Positions 1-11,424 of a stretch of DNA of 64,000 nucleotides are shown piece after piece; the stretch's first letter is position 1; every line of letters starts with the position of its first letter. Under the pieces are notes generated by a model. That model made no database searches and was not told where the DNA came from. It worked only from the letters and a program-made list of their open reading frames with translations. A program made the position numbers and the translations under genes. Origin of the DNA: Monosporascus cannonballus. Its lineage: Eukaryota; Ascomycota; Sordariomycetes; Xylariales. The stretch covers positions 248,001 to 312,000 of the forward strand of contig QJNS01000047.1 of the NCBI GenBank assembly GCA_004154925.1. Reading direction: 5' to 3'.

Positions 1-101
1 GACATTATCAGTTCGAAGAAGATCTCTCTTCCGCAATGACTCCACAGGAATCTCTAGTGGCCCTTGCACACAGGATAGCCTCTTCCATTCAGAAGCCTTA
101 A
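1..101 (+). CDS. 3' end of a plus-strand gene, product unknown (partial)
   Basis: The frame starting at base 3 is open to a TAA at 99-101 and gives 32 residues ending in HRIASSIQKP. Residue choice (Glu, Asp, Ser, Ala, Gln) looks like ordinary protein, and the base composition matches the neighbouring gene. Only the C-terminus is in the window, so no family can be assigned. The stop lies 217 bp from the stop of the NRPS-like gene on the other strand, so the two would be convergent. It could be part of the same biosynthetic cluster, but nothing seen here shows that. The call rests only on an open frame at the window edge and could be chance. Confidence 0.35.
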   Translation, partial: HYQFEEDLSSAMTPQESLVALAHRIASSIQKP

Positions 102-318
102 ACAACTGCTGGCAGGTATGTCTAGTGGTCAGGCTAAATGCGGGTAGAGAGGCTCCCTCCAATCTTCTTGCCACTCACCCACCAATATTACTAGAGAGAG
201 TGTTGCTGCATAGCCTTCTTGGTATCAGCCAGCCAACCACATCTAGGAATGGCACCATGACCGATGCATTACAGGCAGTCGTTCTTCAAAAGAATATTAA
301 AATTTGTAGCCCGGCCAA

Positions 319-3300
319 CTAACCATTTACTCCAGACCGGCGAAACACATCCTGCCTCGCACTGTTTAAAACTGCCTCGCCTTGCAAAAAGCGCAGGCTG
401 GAAAGATACTCCACGCTTTTGCGTAACGCTTGCAGAGTCTTGTCCCTGGTTTCCTTATCTTGCCGGCATTCCACAACATGTGCATTATTGCCTTGCCCGA
501 GACCCGGTTCGAGACAGTGGCCACTGCAGCTGCTTGCTTTACACATCGCCAGACGGGCATCGCCGATTCTCCCCTTGCGCTGTTCCACCCATTCCATGAC
601 AGGCCAGAGGGGGTGTGACGACCCTTGCCGGGATACATTCGCGTTCACCACCCGGAGCCAGTCGTCGGGATCCATCGCACGCAGCATCAGTCCAGTGCCC
701 TCTGAGACTGCCCTCCAGAAGTCGCTCACGGAGATGCCTTCCGTCATTTTCAGAGCCTCGGGTGCGCTATCGCGGTCGCATCGGCTGCCGAGGCACGCAT
801 GGATGATGCTTTGCGCGACATGATCTGCACCCGCGAGGCAAATTACCGCATCCTGCTCGCCATCAACGAAAGCCCCGGCTTCACATGCCCCTGCGACCAG
901 CCGCCAGATGAAGTCATCTGTGTTGGAGATACCTTCCGTCGCCGTGCCGATGATGATGCCGGGCTTGACCATGTTGATACGCTGGCCGGCGGGAGCGCGA
1001 GCCACGCACCGATGAACTAGAACATCAGATGCAAACTTGGACTGCGAATAGCCGTCTGCAGATGAGAGACCCGAGGGGTCGTCTGCTATTGCGATCTCTG
1101 AAAGGTGCATCTCGCCGCCCGAGACGTAGGTGCAGTGCTGCAGGGGTCCAGCTCCCGCCAACGCGAGCTTCAGGATTTGCACTGTGCTGAGGACGTTCGT
1201 CGCACGCAGTCGCTCGTAGCTCGAGGACCAGTTCACGACGGCTCCGTTGTGTATGATGGCGGTGACTGCCTCTGATTCCTGGGCGCATGTCCCCTCGAGG
1301 CGTGCCCACTGATCCATGGAAACACCCAGCCGCGGCCGTGCAAGGTCCCCTGGCCAGACTTCAATACGGCTCGCCAGTGCAGGTGACCACCATCTGGCGG
1401 TGGTACCGGCGGCCACGATCCGTTGAAAGCCGGCACTGGCATCCCTCGCCCGAACTAGCACGATCACTTTCGATACGCTGGCAAGAGCCAGCAGCTGTCG
1501 AAGGATTTGGCTGCCAAGGAAACCCGTGGCCCCTGTCAAGAATACCACACTTTTACCTGTTTGCAACCTCATCTTTGGTAGTACGTGTTGGTAGGGTTGC
1601 ACTCCTGCCAATTCCTTGTCAAGCTCCTTAATGTCTTGCAAGATATTGGCTGCTCTGGCGTGTTCTTCAGATTGCGGTACAACCTGGTCCCGGCTGCGCA
1701 CAATCTCGGCGATGTCCCGAACATTCAAGTTGACCCTCCTAAAAGTCTTGACAGGAATGTTGAGCCCATAAAAGTCGTTGACTGACCTCGCAAGCGAGAC
1801 AGTCCTTAAGGAGTCGAGGCCTAAATTTTCCAATGTGGCATTCTTTCCCTTTAGAGGATTCTCTCCCTTTGACTCTGGCCTGCGCAGGATATTGACAAGT
1901 ATCTCACTGACCTCGAGCGCGACTGTATCATCCTGAGGTATCTCGGTCAGGACTTCCTCGCTCGAACCAGATTCGGTGTACTTGAATAGCTCGCTTGTCG
2001 AAAGGTTCCGAGCATGCTCCTTGAGCTTCGCACGGTCGAGCTTTCCGTTCGAATTTAGTGGAAGCGTGGCGAGAGGTATGTATATTCGAGGAACCATATA
2101 TCCAGGCAGAGTCTCGATGAGACGAGAACGGATGTGGGCAATCAGTATGCTCATCTTCCCATCCGATACAGAGCTCGACTGAAGCGTACCAGGACATCCG
2201 CCGTTGGTATTTCCATCCAAATCTCGATCCTCCGAGCACTTTAGGAATGCTACCAGCCTGGGTCCACTACCGTGTAATTCCACCAAGTCGACGGCGACAT
2301 CAGTTATTGGAAGCTTCGATTTGATGTTTGCCTCAATCTCTTGATCCTTTTCAGCCGGCGTGGCGACGTCGACAGCCACTTGACTCGATCCGCCTAGGCT
2401 TTTGCGTATGACCGACTCTACTTCTTCCACTTCAAGCTTCTGCCCTCTCACTTTGACCATCGTATCTTTCCGTCCAATATACATCATTGTACCATCAGGC
2501 AGATAGCGTACGAGATCACCACTTTTGTAGAGCTTGGACGACGAGGCGGGAGCGTCAAGACTCTGCCTCCATGACGGGGCGTCGATTAAGACTTCCTTCG
2601 TCTTCTTGGGATCCCCAAGGTATTCTTTCAGGAGACCAGGGCCCTCATAGAGCATCTCTCCGATTGCGCCCAGAGGCGAAAGAAGCTCAGGATTGTCAGG
2701 GTTCACGATCCAAGCATAGGTGTTGGGGGCGGGTCCGACAGGTACAATTTTGGGGCAAGGACCATTGAATTCGGCCAGGAAAAACGTAGCCGACTCGGCC
2801 GGTCCATATGCTGAATTTCGGCGGTTAGCAGAGCAAGTGTCTTGTGCTACAATCATAGCCTTCTTCTGGGGTTCTGGGACTGCAGACGGCACCTTCCCGA
2901 GAATGGTGTGAAAATGGAAAAAGGAGCACATGTTCCTACTGAAAACTTACAATGAATGACCTTGACGCGATTGTTCCACGCATTGATATCATCGGAAGTG
3001 ACGACCTCGCCCCCCATGAGCAAGGTCTGCAGACTGGGAAGGTTATACTGTGCGAATAAGCGCGCAAAAGACGGAGTGAAGTAGGCCCAGTTGACGGCCA
3101 TTCTATTCATGCTCTCCTCCACATTGTTGAGGCGCTCTTCATCTGAGGGAATACATATGCGGCCACCATAGATCAAAGGTGCATAGATCTCTGTCATGCT
3201 GACATCGAAGGTGAAACTCGACCACTGGTAGGTTGAAACACCCTCCCGATCCAGATGCTGCGGAGGGGCATTGGAAAGGATACCCGTGACCAGAGAGTTG

Positions 3301-4522
3301 TGTGTGTGCACGATGCCTTTGGGATTTCCGGTGCTACCGGAAGTGAAGGCCACAATGCATGTATCGCTGGGCTGGACGTCTGTTGGCCGGTAGTGACGTT
3401 GTTGACGGACAAGCTCCACAGTCGGGACCAACACGCAGTGCCCATCAAAACGGCTTTCGTATAGAGTAGATGTGAGGACGAGTGATGCGTTGAGCGTATG
3501 GATAATGGAATCGTGACGGGCGCGTGGATGGCTCGGATCGAGACAGCAATACGCCGCTCCGGCTTTGAGTACTGCAAGCATGGAAACGATGGCCCAGGTA
3601 CATTTCTCGAAGCATAAAGCCACTTTTTTACCCGGCTTCAGATCATACGTGTCCATGAGATATGCTGCAAGGGCGGAAGAGCGCTTATCCAGCTCCGAAT
3701 ACGACATTTGCCCGTCCCAGGATAGAATAGCTATTGCATCGGGCTTGTGGACGAAGCCCTGTCCTACCAAGTCATGGAGCAGTTTATTGGGAATGCTTGT
3801 GGAATGCTGGTTCCACTTGGATATAGTTGCTCGGCTTTGCGCTCCGCAGATATCCAGGTCTGCGATAAACGTATCGAGTGGGATTGAGGAGATGCATTGA
3901 AGAGCTGCAGCAAAGGCGTCCACGAAGCCTGTGGCCACAAATTCAGAGACTTGATCGATATTGTAAAGCATATGTCCCGACAGTGACACTTCGTCAAGGT
4001 ATACGACAAGGCCCAGGCCGTTCTATGAAGACCTGGTCAGCGAAACATATGTGAGTAGCTCGACATTCCAAGGCCGCTTACGTGCTGTGCGGCAAGGCTA
4101 GAAAATAATGCCTCTGTTGGAGTGGGAACTGTTTTGGCGAAAACGAGGCTTGCTCTGGGCCTATTGGCGAGCAGTCCGCCGTTCAGCGTTGCAGTGATCG
4201 TATGATTGACCAGGAGCGGCGCCAAGTCATCGTCGGACGACAGGTCTGTTTCTCTGAGACCGAAAGCTGCGCGGATGGAGATGGTAGAGGCGAGCTCTGA
4301 GACGTATTTTACCTGCCGGCTCCTGGTTATTGGGTAGCGCGTGTGGTCATCATGGTCTTTTGGAAGAGCTTCGGCGCAGGTGAACTCGGAAAGATCGAAG
4401 TATTGATGAAGCACTGTCGCGAACGCCAGCTTTGCCATTGATACCGGCGAAACCTTGTTAGTCGAACAGAAGACATCCAGCGTGCTCTGTGACGGCACCG
4501 AGATGGCAATCGAGGACGACAT
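319..4522 (-). CDS. NRPS-like enzyme: condensation-like remnant, adenylation, carrier and thioester reductase domains (A-T-R)
   Basis: Predicted 1334 residues in three exons: 4522-4082, 4022-2951 and 2810-319. Intron 1 (4081-4023) starts GTAAGC; intron 2 (2950-2811) starts GTAAGT and has a CTAAC branch site. Removing intron 2 restores the core motif VIHSYGPAES. Residues 1 to about 200 resemble the back part of a condensation domain (GLGLVVYLDE), but no HHxxxDG is visible. The adenylation domain has FTSGSTGNPKG (373-383), FTFDVS (417-422), YKSGDL (599-604) and NGKLDR with Lys761. The carrier domain has GLDSL with attachment Ser838. The reductase domain has the NAD(P)H site GATGFLG (931-937) and the Tyr1092/Lys1096 pair. 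Enzymes of this type activate an amino acid as AMP ester, load it on the carrier and release it as aldehyde or alcohol. Substrate is unknown. A further small intron near 430-540 is possible. Confidence 0.92.
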
Positions 4523-4729
4523 GATTGTTTTGATATTTTGGCTCTACAATAAAACAAAAAGACTGCAGGAAGGAGATTGAGGCACTATTTACTATGATCA
4601 ATAGAATACGAAGGAAGGACCAGTCTGAGTTGAGGTGGGCAGACAACAGTAATACCTGTGTCCGATATTAACAATGATAATATCAGGAGTGGCGCATCGG
4701 GCCTTTGCTACCACAGCAAACTCTCACAA

Positions 4730-4767
4730 CTGCAAGGTCAGCTTACACCCCTTCCTGCAAGGTCAGC
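4730..4767 (-). promoter_or_regulatory. 25-bp tandem repeat element in the NRPS-like promoter
   Basis: Read on the minus strand, the core GCTGACCTTGCA occurs twice, 25 bp apart (4767-4756 and 4742-4731). It is 208-245 bp upstream of the NRPS-like ATG. The 38-bp block differs at one base from 26116-26153, upstream of the oxygenase gene, and both read in the direction of their gene. The unit contains the dyad CCTT-N5-AAGG, as expected for a dimeric regulator. That it is a binding site is inference; the repetition, matched orientation and matched distance are seen directly. Confidence 0.7.
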
Positions 4768-4888
4768 AACTCAAACCAACCGCACTTCCATTCGTGACGA
4801 TGGCACTCAGGTAGCATTGTACAGTGCAAAGGATCATGCAATGAAAGAAGGAAATCACAACTCATGATTACATGGGAATTCCTCGCAT

Positions 4889-4916
4889 CACCTTAAGCGT
4901 GCTGAAGCATAAGGTG
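4889..4916. repeat. short inverted repeat upstream of the NRPS-like gene
   Basis: Arms CACCTTAAGC (4889-4898) and GCATAAGGTG (4907-4916) pair over 10 bp with one mismatch around an 8-base loop. It lies about 370 bp upstream of the ATG, in DNA of normal composition just before the AT-rich block begins near 5030. Function unknown; it may be chance. Confidence 0.3.
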
Positions 4917-5029
4917 AGGGGATTTTGCGACGTTGCATTTGTACAGTCGGTATGCAAAAGTCTCGGTTTAGTCTCTACAGCCCATATTCTCCACCTCGAT
5001 CTTCATAAACATACTTATACGTTGTTTTA

Positions 5030-5250
5030 CCAATTCTTAATAATATTATTAGCGATTTTAATAAATTATAAATGAATATATAATATATGCAACAAATAAT
5101 TTTAATATTTTATTACGTTATTTAGTATATCTTTTGCACACCTTTTTTATACAGTAATTATGATGTCAATAAACAAATTTAAAGCTTTTTATGTATTGCT
5201 AAGTAACTTAAGTTTCGGTTTCTTTTTTTGAATATGTTTTTTAGCAACTT
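5030..5250. other. AT-rich transition zone, no gene seen
   Basis: Base composition drops sharply here, from the balanced upstream region of the NRPS-like gene to A/T runs. No coding frame or repeat copy was recognised before the solo LTR at 5256. Confidence 0.6.
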
Positions 5251-5255
5251 TTATA

Positions 5256-5616
5256 TGTTATGACCTGACAGGCTGCGGCCTCAGGAAACGGTCGAAACAA
5301 GAAAATGACTAAGCGATGTGGGTCGAGTCACGTGATGGCTCGACAGGATCTATCGTAGAGCCCATAGAGCCAGGCTCGACAGGGTTGGGAAGAACCAAGT
5401 ATAATACGCTCATTATTTCCATAATCTAGATAGCTTCAGCTTGCAACACTCATCAATACCAATCGTTTGCAATAACAATTCGTTACCCAAGGCACCCTTG
5501 GTATTACGAGACGTGACACGTTACTGTATCTATTGCTCAGTCTCCCACGATACTCCTGCCAACATAAACCCGTACGACTAAGGTTTAATAGTTGGTTAAA
5601 CCCCCTAGCCGTCACA
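5256..5616 (+). repeat. solo LTR, family A (361 bp), target duplication TTATA
   Basis: It starts TGTTATGACCTGACAGG, ends CTAGCCGTCACA and is flanked by identical 5-bp direct repeats TTATA (5251-5255, 5617-5621), so it is a complete solo LTR left by recombination. A second copy lies at 17748-23564, split by a Copia element. Its 3' third (around CCCGTACGACTAAGG) is shared with the Gypsy LTRs at 36340, 42826 and, inverted, 29339, so it belongs to the same broad Gypsy group. It is much less mutated than the surrounding DNA. Confidence 0.85.
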
Positions 5617-5621
5617 TTATA

Positions 5622-5975
5622 CGTTTTCTATTACAATCTTGTCTACCATAACAGCTCCAGGCGTAAATACAGCTGTAAGCACCAAAATGATTGCCACAAT
5701 TGCGATCATTCCACCGATCTTTTGCTCTGGTGGCGTAATGGTATGGTGCAGCTATAACATTTTCGAAAAGATTTAAGTCCGATAAATATAGGAATTATTG
5801 TAGTATTTCCATATTCTGTCTTCAAAGCTATTTTTTACGGTTCGAACGGTATAGACGGAAGCATTATTTTGCATAAAGTTGTTATCGAGGTAACCGGAAA
5901 GGTATTCGTTAAAGTAATTATGATAAATGCGGCCGGTTACTTCGCCCCGGGCGGTTTCGGAGTTCCCATTAATGG
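5622..5975. other. normal-composition island, no gene assigned
   Basis: This stretch between the solo LTR and the next LTR-like sequence is not heavily AT-biased. On the minus strand about 35 codons (around 5640-5755) read as a hydrophobic, membrane-like segment. On the plus strand 5869-5970 is open. Neither has a recognisable family or a full gene structure. It may be a remnant of unique host sequence or of a transposon leader. Confidence 0.4.
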
Positions 5976-6175
5976 TGTTACGACTCAGCAGATTACGGCG
6001 TCTAGGAACGGTCGCAAAGGAATTAGCCCAGGAACTAAGTGGGTCAGATTACGTAATGGATTACTAACTCACTAGTGGTAAGCTACTGAGCCGGATTACA
6101 AGCTTATTAATGGTAAGCCAGTAAGCCGGATTACCAACTGTTATGGCTCGACGCCTAGAGACCTGGGAAAACGGC
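5976..6175 (+). repeat. LTR-like fragment related to the LTR at 17192-17573
   Basis: It begins TGTTACGACTCAGCAG and can be aligned by eye with the start of the heavily mutated LTR at 17192 (TATTACAACTTAGCAA), with mainly C/T and G/A differences. The similarity fades near 6175. The downstream piece to about 6275 has normal composition but no recognised partner. No matching target duplication was found, so it could be a solo, truncated or interrupted LTR. Confidence 0.45.
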
Positions 6176-6279
6176 TAGGACAAAGATGCTGAGTATTTCC
6201 GACCTGGGCGGAAGGTTACGTAATATAGGTGGTCGAACAAAGGTCGGTTCGACCATATTCGACTAACGGTAGAATACGG

Positions 6280-9200
6280 TTGATTTAATTAAGATCAACG
6301 AATAGACGATTAAAAATCGTGTGATTATTAATATAATTCGCTATAATTTTATTTTAATTAAAAACTACTCGAATGTAAATTAATATTTTAAAATAAAAAA
6401 TTTAAAAATATTGAATTTTATAATAAAAGAATTTGAATTTTAATAACTATAATTTATTAAAAAAAGTATTGTAAATTAATTAATCTTTTTTAATTTATAA
6501 AATCTTCAAAAATAAATATAAATTAAAAATTAAATATTAAACTAAGAAGTTTTCTTTAATAAAATAAAGTTTATAATTATTACGTTATCTTTTAATTACA
6601 CTAAATTAATATATATTACAGATTGTTAAATTTAAAAACAAATATTATACGCTGAGAAGTTTCTTAACATATTTTAGATATATAATTAATTGTGTTTATA
6701 ATTGTAGCTAATATATTATTAAACTTTAAAAACTTTAATATTATCAAAAGAAATTACTATACTATTACCTGTTTTAAATATTAAATGTTTCAATAATAAT
6801 CTTCGGTTTATTCATGTATTTTATTAATATAATATGATATTTAATTCATAACGACAAAACATTCGAGGAAATTTTGGAAAGAAAAAATAAAAAGAATTAA
6901 TAACTAATTAAAGATTTTAAATTCAAAATACTAAATTATTAACATGAATTGTATATTATTTATTGCAATAAAGTACATGATTATTTCTCTAACGAACAAA
7001 AATAAGGTAATTTATTAATACATTATAAATAACCCATAAAAATTTAGATTAATAGAAAAAAGAGTAAATATTATAGAATTATTGTTTTGTAAAATCAACG
7101 AAAAAGAATTACTATTTATAAAAGTTTTGTTATTGCAACTGATATAGGTATTAAATAAAGATAATAATTTAACAAATTATTTACAATTTAATCATGTATT
7201 TAAATTCCAATTTAGAATTTATAGAAAAGCCTTATAAATATAATATATTAAAATGTAATATAATATAGATAATCTCTCGTAAAGCGAGATATAATGGATT
7301 TAATTTAAATTTAAAATAAAATGAGCAGAATAACAAATAAACAAATTCAACGATTTTAAAAATAAGTATAAAAAGTTTAATATATATTTTCTATTAAAAA
7401 TTGAAGATTATTAAAAAGAAAAAGCGGAAAAAATAACGAAATTTAAAAGCTTAGAAGCTCTTTTACTAAAGAAATTAAATATAACGATAAAGATTTTTAA
7501 TAGTTTTAAATGTGATGGGTAAAAATTAAAATTTATTAATATATCGTAAAGATTCTATTTGTCAGTTTATATACTACTAGTATTATTTCGGATATTATTA
7601 ATATATTTGTATTATTGTAAAAGTTTAGATTAAAATTTTATATTCTTATACACTATGATAGTTTAAAAACTTTTACCAGAAGAAATGAGTTACCGCAAAA
7701 GTTCATTATTTGAAAATATATTTAAACGCTATATTTTATTGATTAATTTTAATTAGATTTTATTAAAATATTTTAATATAATTTAAAGAGGATAAAAATT
7801 ATATTCATATAATGCTGTATTTGATTAAGAAACTTATTAAATACTATTCGTTTTATATTATTTAGAAAGTTAAATGATAAAACAAATTTCAATATTAAGA
7901 GAAAAATAACAATAAATATAAATATAGAAATATTAGAAATAAAATTAAGAAATAAATTCTGAAAAAGTAATGCATTGATCAAGTCTTTTTTTTAATAATA
8001 TTAACGAAAAAGAATTACGTATGTTTAAAAATATATTTATAATAAAAAACTTTATAAAGATTTTAACAACTGTTGAATAAATAATAAATTATATATTAAA
8101 ACACTGCTTATAACCTTTTTATTATTTATCATTATAACGATATCTTAATTTTTCTTTGGTAAACGAAATATACAGAAATTATATATAATAAATTTATAAA
8201 AACTTTAAAATATTAAATAGTTAATTAATTTAAAAGAAAGATTTGTAGTTAAAAAGCAAAATATATAGTATTATTTTCGAATAAATTTAACTAAATTCTA
8301 TAAAACTCATTATAATTTTAAATTAGTATAAGCTAATTATAACAAAAAAGGTACCAATATTATATAGATTTGTTGTTTATTATAAGAACTTATTTAATTT
8401 TAAATAAAATAATAGTATTTTTTTTAATTTTATTTAAATTTTTAAACAATTAATATAAACGATAAAATTATTTTAGAACTTATTAATAAGAGTAGTAATA
8501 AATTTATATTAATTATTAATAACTTAATCTGTTTTATTGAAATAAAAACCAATTTATCGGATTATATTATAAATATAATATTTAAAGAATGAAAATATTT
8601 AAATAATTTATATAGTATTACCTTTTATTTATATAAATCAATATCAGTTTGATATAATTAACGTAAATCCGATAAATATTAAAAATTTATATATTTCTTT
8701 AAGCCAATTTTTTATTAGATTAACGTTTATACAAATTATTCAAGTTTTATCTGTTTTATTACAATTCCACAATTTATAAAACAATAATTACAATATAAAA
8801 AAAATAGTGAATTGCGATTTCTTTATTATTTATACAAAGGGTTTAAAGTAACTAATGCTAATACTTTAAATAAATAATAATCTTTCTAAACAATTAATTA
8901 AAATTAATTATATAAACTTTGATTTTATGGTAAAAAATACCTATATATATATTATTTCATAATAATACGCGTTACAAGACTAAATGATTATTAAAAGTTT
9001 AAAATATTAAATATATTATATATTTCTAAAAAAGCAATAAATTTATTTAATATCTAATATATATAATAATTAATTTCAAAAATAAAAAAGAATTTGTTAA
9101 ACACTAAACACATTTTACTTTATTCTTTTACTGTTTTTAAATAAATAATAATAATAATAATTATAATATAATTATAATATATCTTTAATATCAAGATTAA

Positions 9201-11096
9201 AGCATCACTGTATAAATTTTACGAAAACTTATTATTTATAATTATTTTAAAATCATTAACAATATATCTATTTTAAATTTTATTCTTAATATTTTCATTA
9301 AAATATCTTCGAATAAAAATATCATACAATAATATATTTATAATCGTCGATAAACTTATACGAATGCGTTTTATTTTATTAAAGAAACTATCGAATACAT
9401 CGCACATAGTTTTCTAAAAATGTTTTTCCTTTTAGACACTTATAAAATAAAATAACTTTTTATAAGAAATTATGTTTAATTTAAATTTCTTGTACAAATG
9501 TACAATACGACGCAGATAAAATTATAAATATTTTAGTAAATTTAAACGCTAAATATATAAGTAATTAAAATACTTATATTAAGAATTGAAATATTATATA
9601 CAATGTTATATATAACGAAATATTAAAACGATATTAATAATTATCAATTATCATTTTATATTTAATATTTATTAGGACCGATATATAAAAGAATTGTTAT
9701 TATTAAAATATTTTTGATATTTATTTTAAAAATAAATCTAAAATTTACAGTATTAACTTTTAGAAAAATAAAATTGTTTATATTATTATAAAAAATGTGA
9801 AATTAAACGACCTGGTAAGAAATTTAAATTTGAGTATATTAATATATATTAAATCGTTACTAAAAATGCTCTAAAAAATTCTTAATTACAATTTCTATTA
9901 AAAATTAAAAATTATTTAGTATTTTATATTTCTTTACTTATATTAGCAATAAATATTATAAAGGTCGTTGCAAATCGAATTAATAAAAAATGAATAACGA
10001 AAATATATATAAAATAAAAACAATATTAACTATAAAAATGAAAACGGACTTATTTAGTATCTATTTAAATGAAAAGATATTAAATTCGAAAAATATCTAA
10101 GAACTTATAAAAAGACTTATAAATACTTAGAGTTTATTAGGAAAATTCCATTAACAGCGACGAAAGTATTAATAATTATATTTTACTCTACGTTTTTAAT
10201 TGTAGCAAAAAGAGATCAATATGTTTTTACAACTAATTAATTAATTGCCAGATTTAAGAACCAGATAGCGGTTTTCGCTCGTTTTTGGTTCTTCAATTCG
10301 TTTAAATGCTTAATTTTATAATAGATAATTTCGGTAATTTTTTTCAAAATATAGTATATTAATAACGTAAACGTGATAAATAAATTAACGCTTAGAAAGA
10401 AAAGCGTTCGTTTTTCAAAATCCTTTTTACGATAATTTCAGTATTAAAATAGTATGTAAAAAATGGCGAATAAGAGAATAAACACAGTATTTCGAAACTC
10501 CAGTTTCTAAAAATCGTAATACTTGAATTTCCTGTTAATATAAAATTTATGACAGACTTTTTGTTCGTTAATAATAGATTTAAAATAGTTAATATAGAAA
10601 CAAACGCAGTGATAAAATATATTTATATTAACTCTATTTATTAAAAATATATTTTCAAACAATTAGAGCTAATATTTTTTTTACAAATATTAAAATTACT
10701 ATCTGATATAATAAGTGATAATACAAAAGATTACGTAATAAATGTTAATGAATAAATAAATTAATTTTTAAGAATTAAGACTTTAGAAAAACGGAAATCG
10801 TAATATGTTTTAACACTTAAGCACTTGAAAAAAATAATCGAAATAAGACGTTAAATATTTCCGAACTTGACGATAAATTATATAATATAAAGGGTTAAAT
10901 AAGTTTTGTTCGACTATAATAGAGGAATAGGTATACAAAAATCGTTCGATTATTAATATAACTTAATATATAAATACTTTTATCATTTTTAATAGAATTT
11001 AAATAATATTAATGTAAATTAATAAATCGTTATTTAAAATGTTTTTAAAATAATGAAACGCAATTAAATTATTTACTATATATAAAGTTAGTTTCT
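6280..11096 (+). mobile_element. heavily RIP-mutated Gypsy relic (plus strand)
   Basis: Almost pure A/T sequence with no usable frame. Around 8450-8880 the order of motifs follows the reverse transcriptase/RNase H end of the better preserved Gypsy element at 40290-40720. A LKTDISDY-like stretch is followed by the segment that in chromoviral Gypsy elements reads about the Asp of RNase H and the connecting region. This places a plus-strand Gypsy pol remnant here. Element ends could not be fixed. The rest holds nothing recognisable. Confidence 0.5.
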
Positions 11097-11424
11097 TGTT
11101 ATTAAAACAAATTTAAAGAATTTGAATTTGAGAATTAATTTAATCCTTTAACCGTTATATTAATTAATTAGAAATAAACTAATAAACCGACTTGATCATT
11201 TATTTATACCAGCTTATATATTTATAATAAATATATAGGTCTTTCATTTTTATAATTTAAGAAAGAATAACTTGTAATATATTTTTGTTAATCACGATAT
11301 ACTTGATGTTTATAGACTATAATTAAGTAATTTAATTCCTTAAGTTCTTACATTATTCTTCTTAAATTAAACCTGTACGATTAAAGTTTAATTGTTAATT
11401 AAACTCTTTAATCCTTATATATTA
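11097..11424 (+). repeat. probable 5' LTR of a Gypsy relic
   Basis: The 3' end is clear: CCTGTACGATTAAAG, then CTTTAATCCTTATATA, matches the shared LTR end (CCCGTACGACTAAGG ... CTAGCCGTCACA) after RIP. It is followed by a leader (11425-11510) resembling the leader of the element at 36340. The 5' limit at about 11097 is approximate. Confidence 0.55.

Noticed and set aside
5533..5757. Open frame of 74 codons
   Set aside because: It starts inside the solo LTR and runs into flanking sequence; no protein-like pattern.
9140..9170. AAT-type microsatellite and other short A/T repeats (also TATATA at 57000-57014) as functional sites
   Set aside because: Such runs are expected in DNA this AT-rich and have no other supporting structure.
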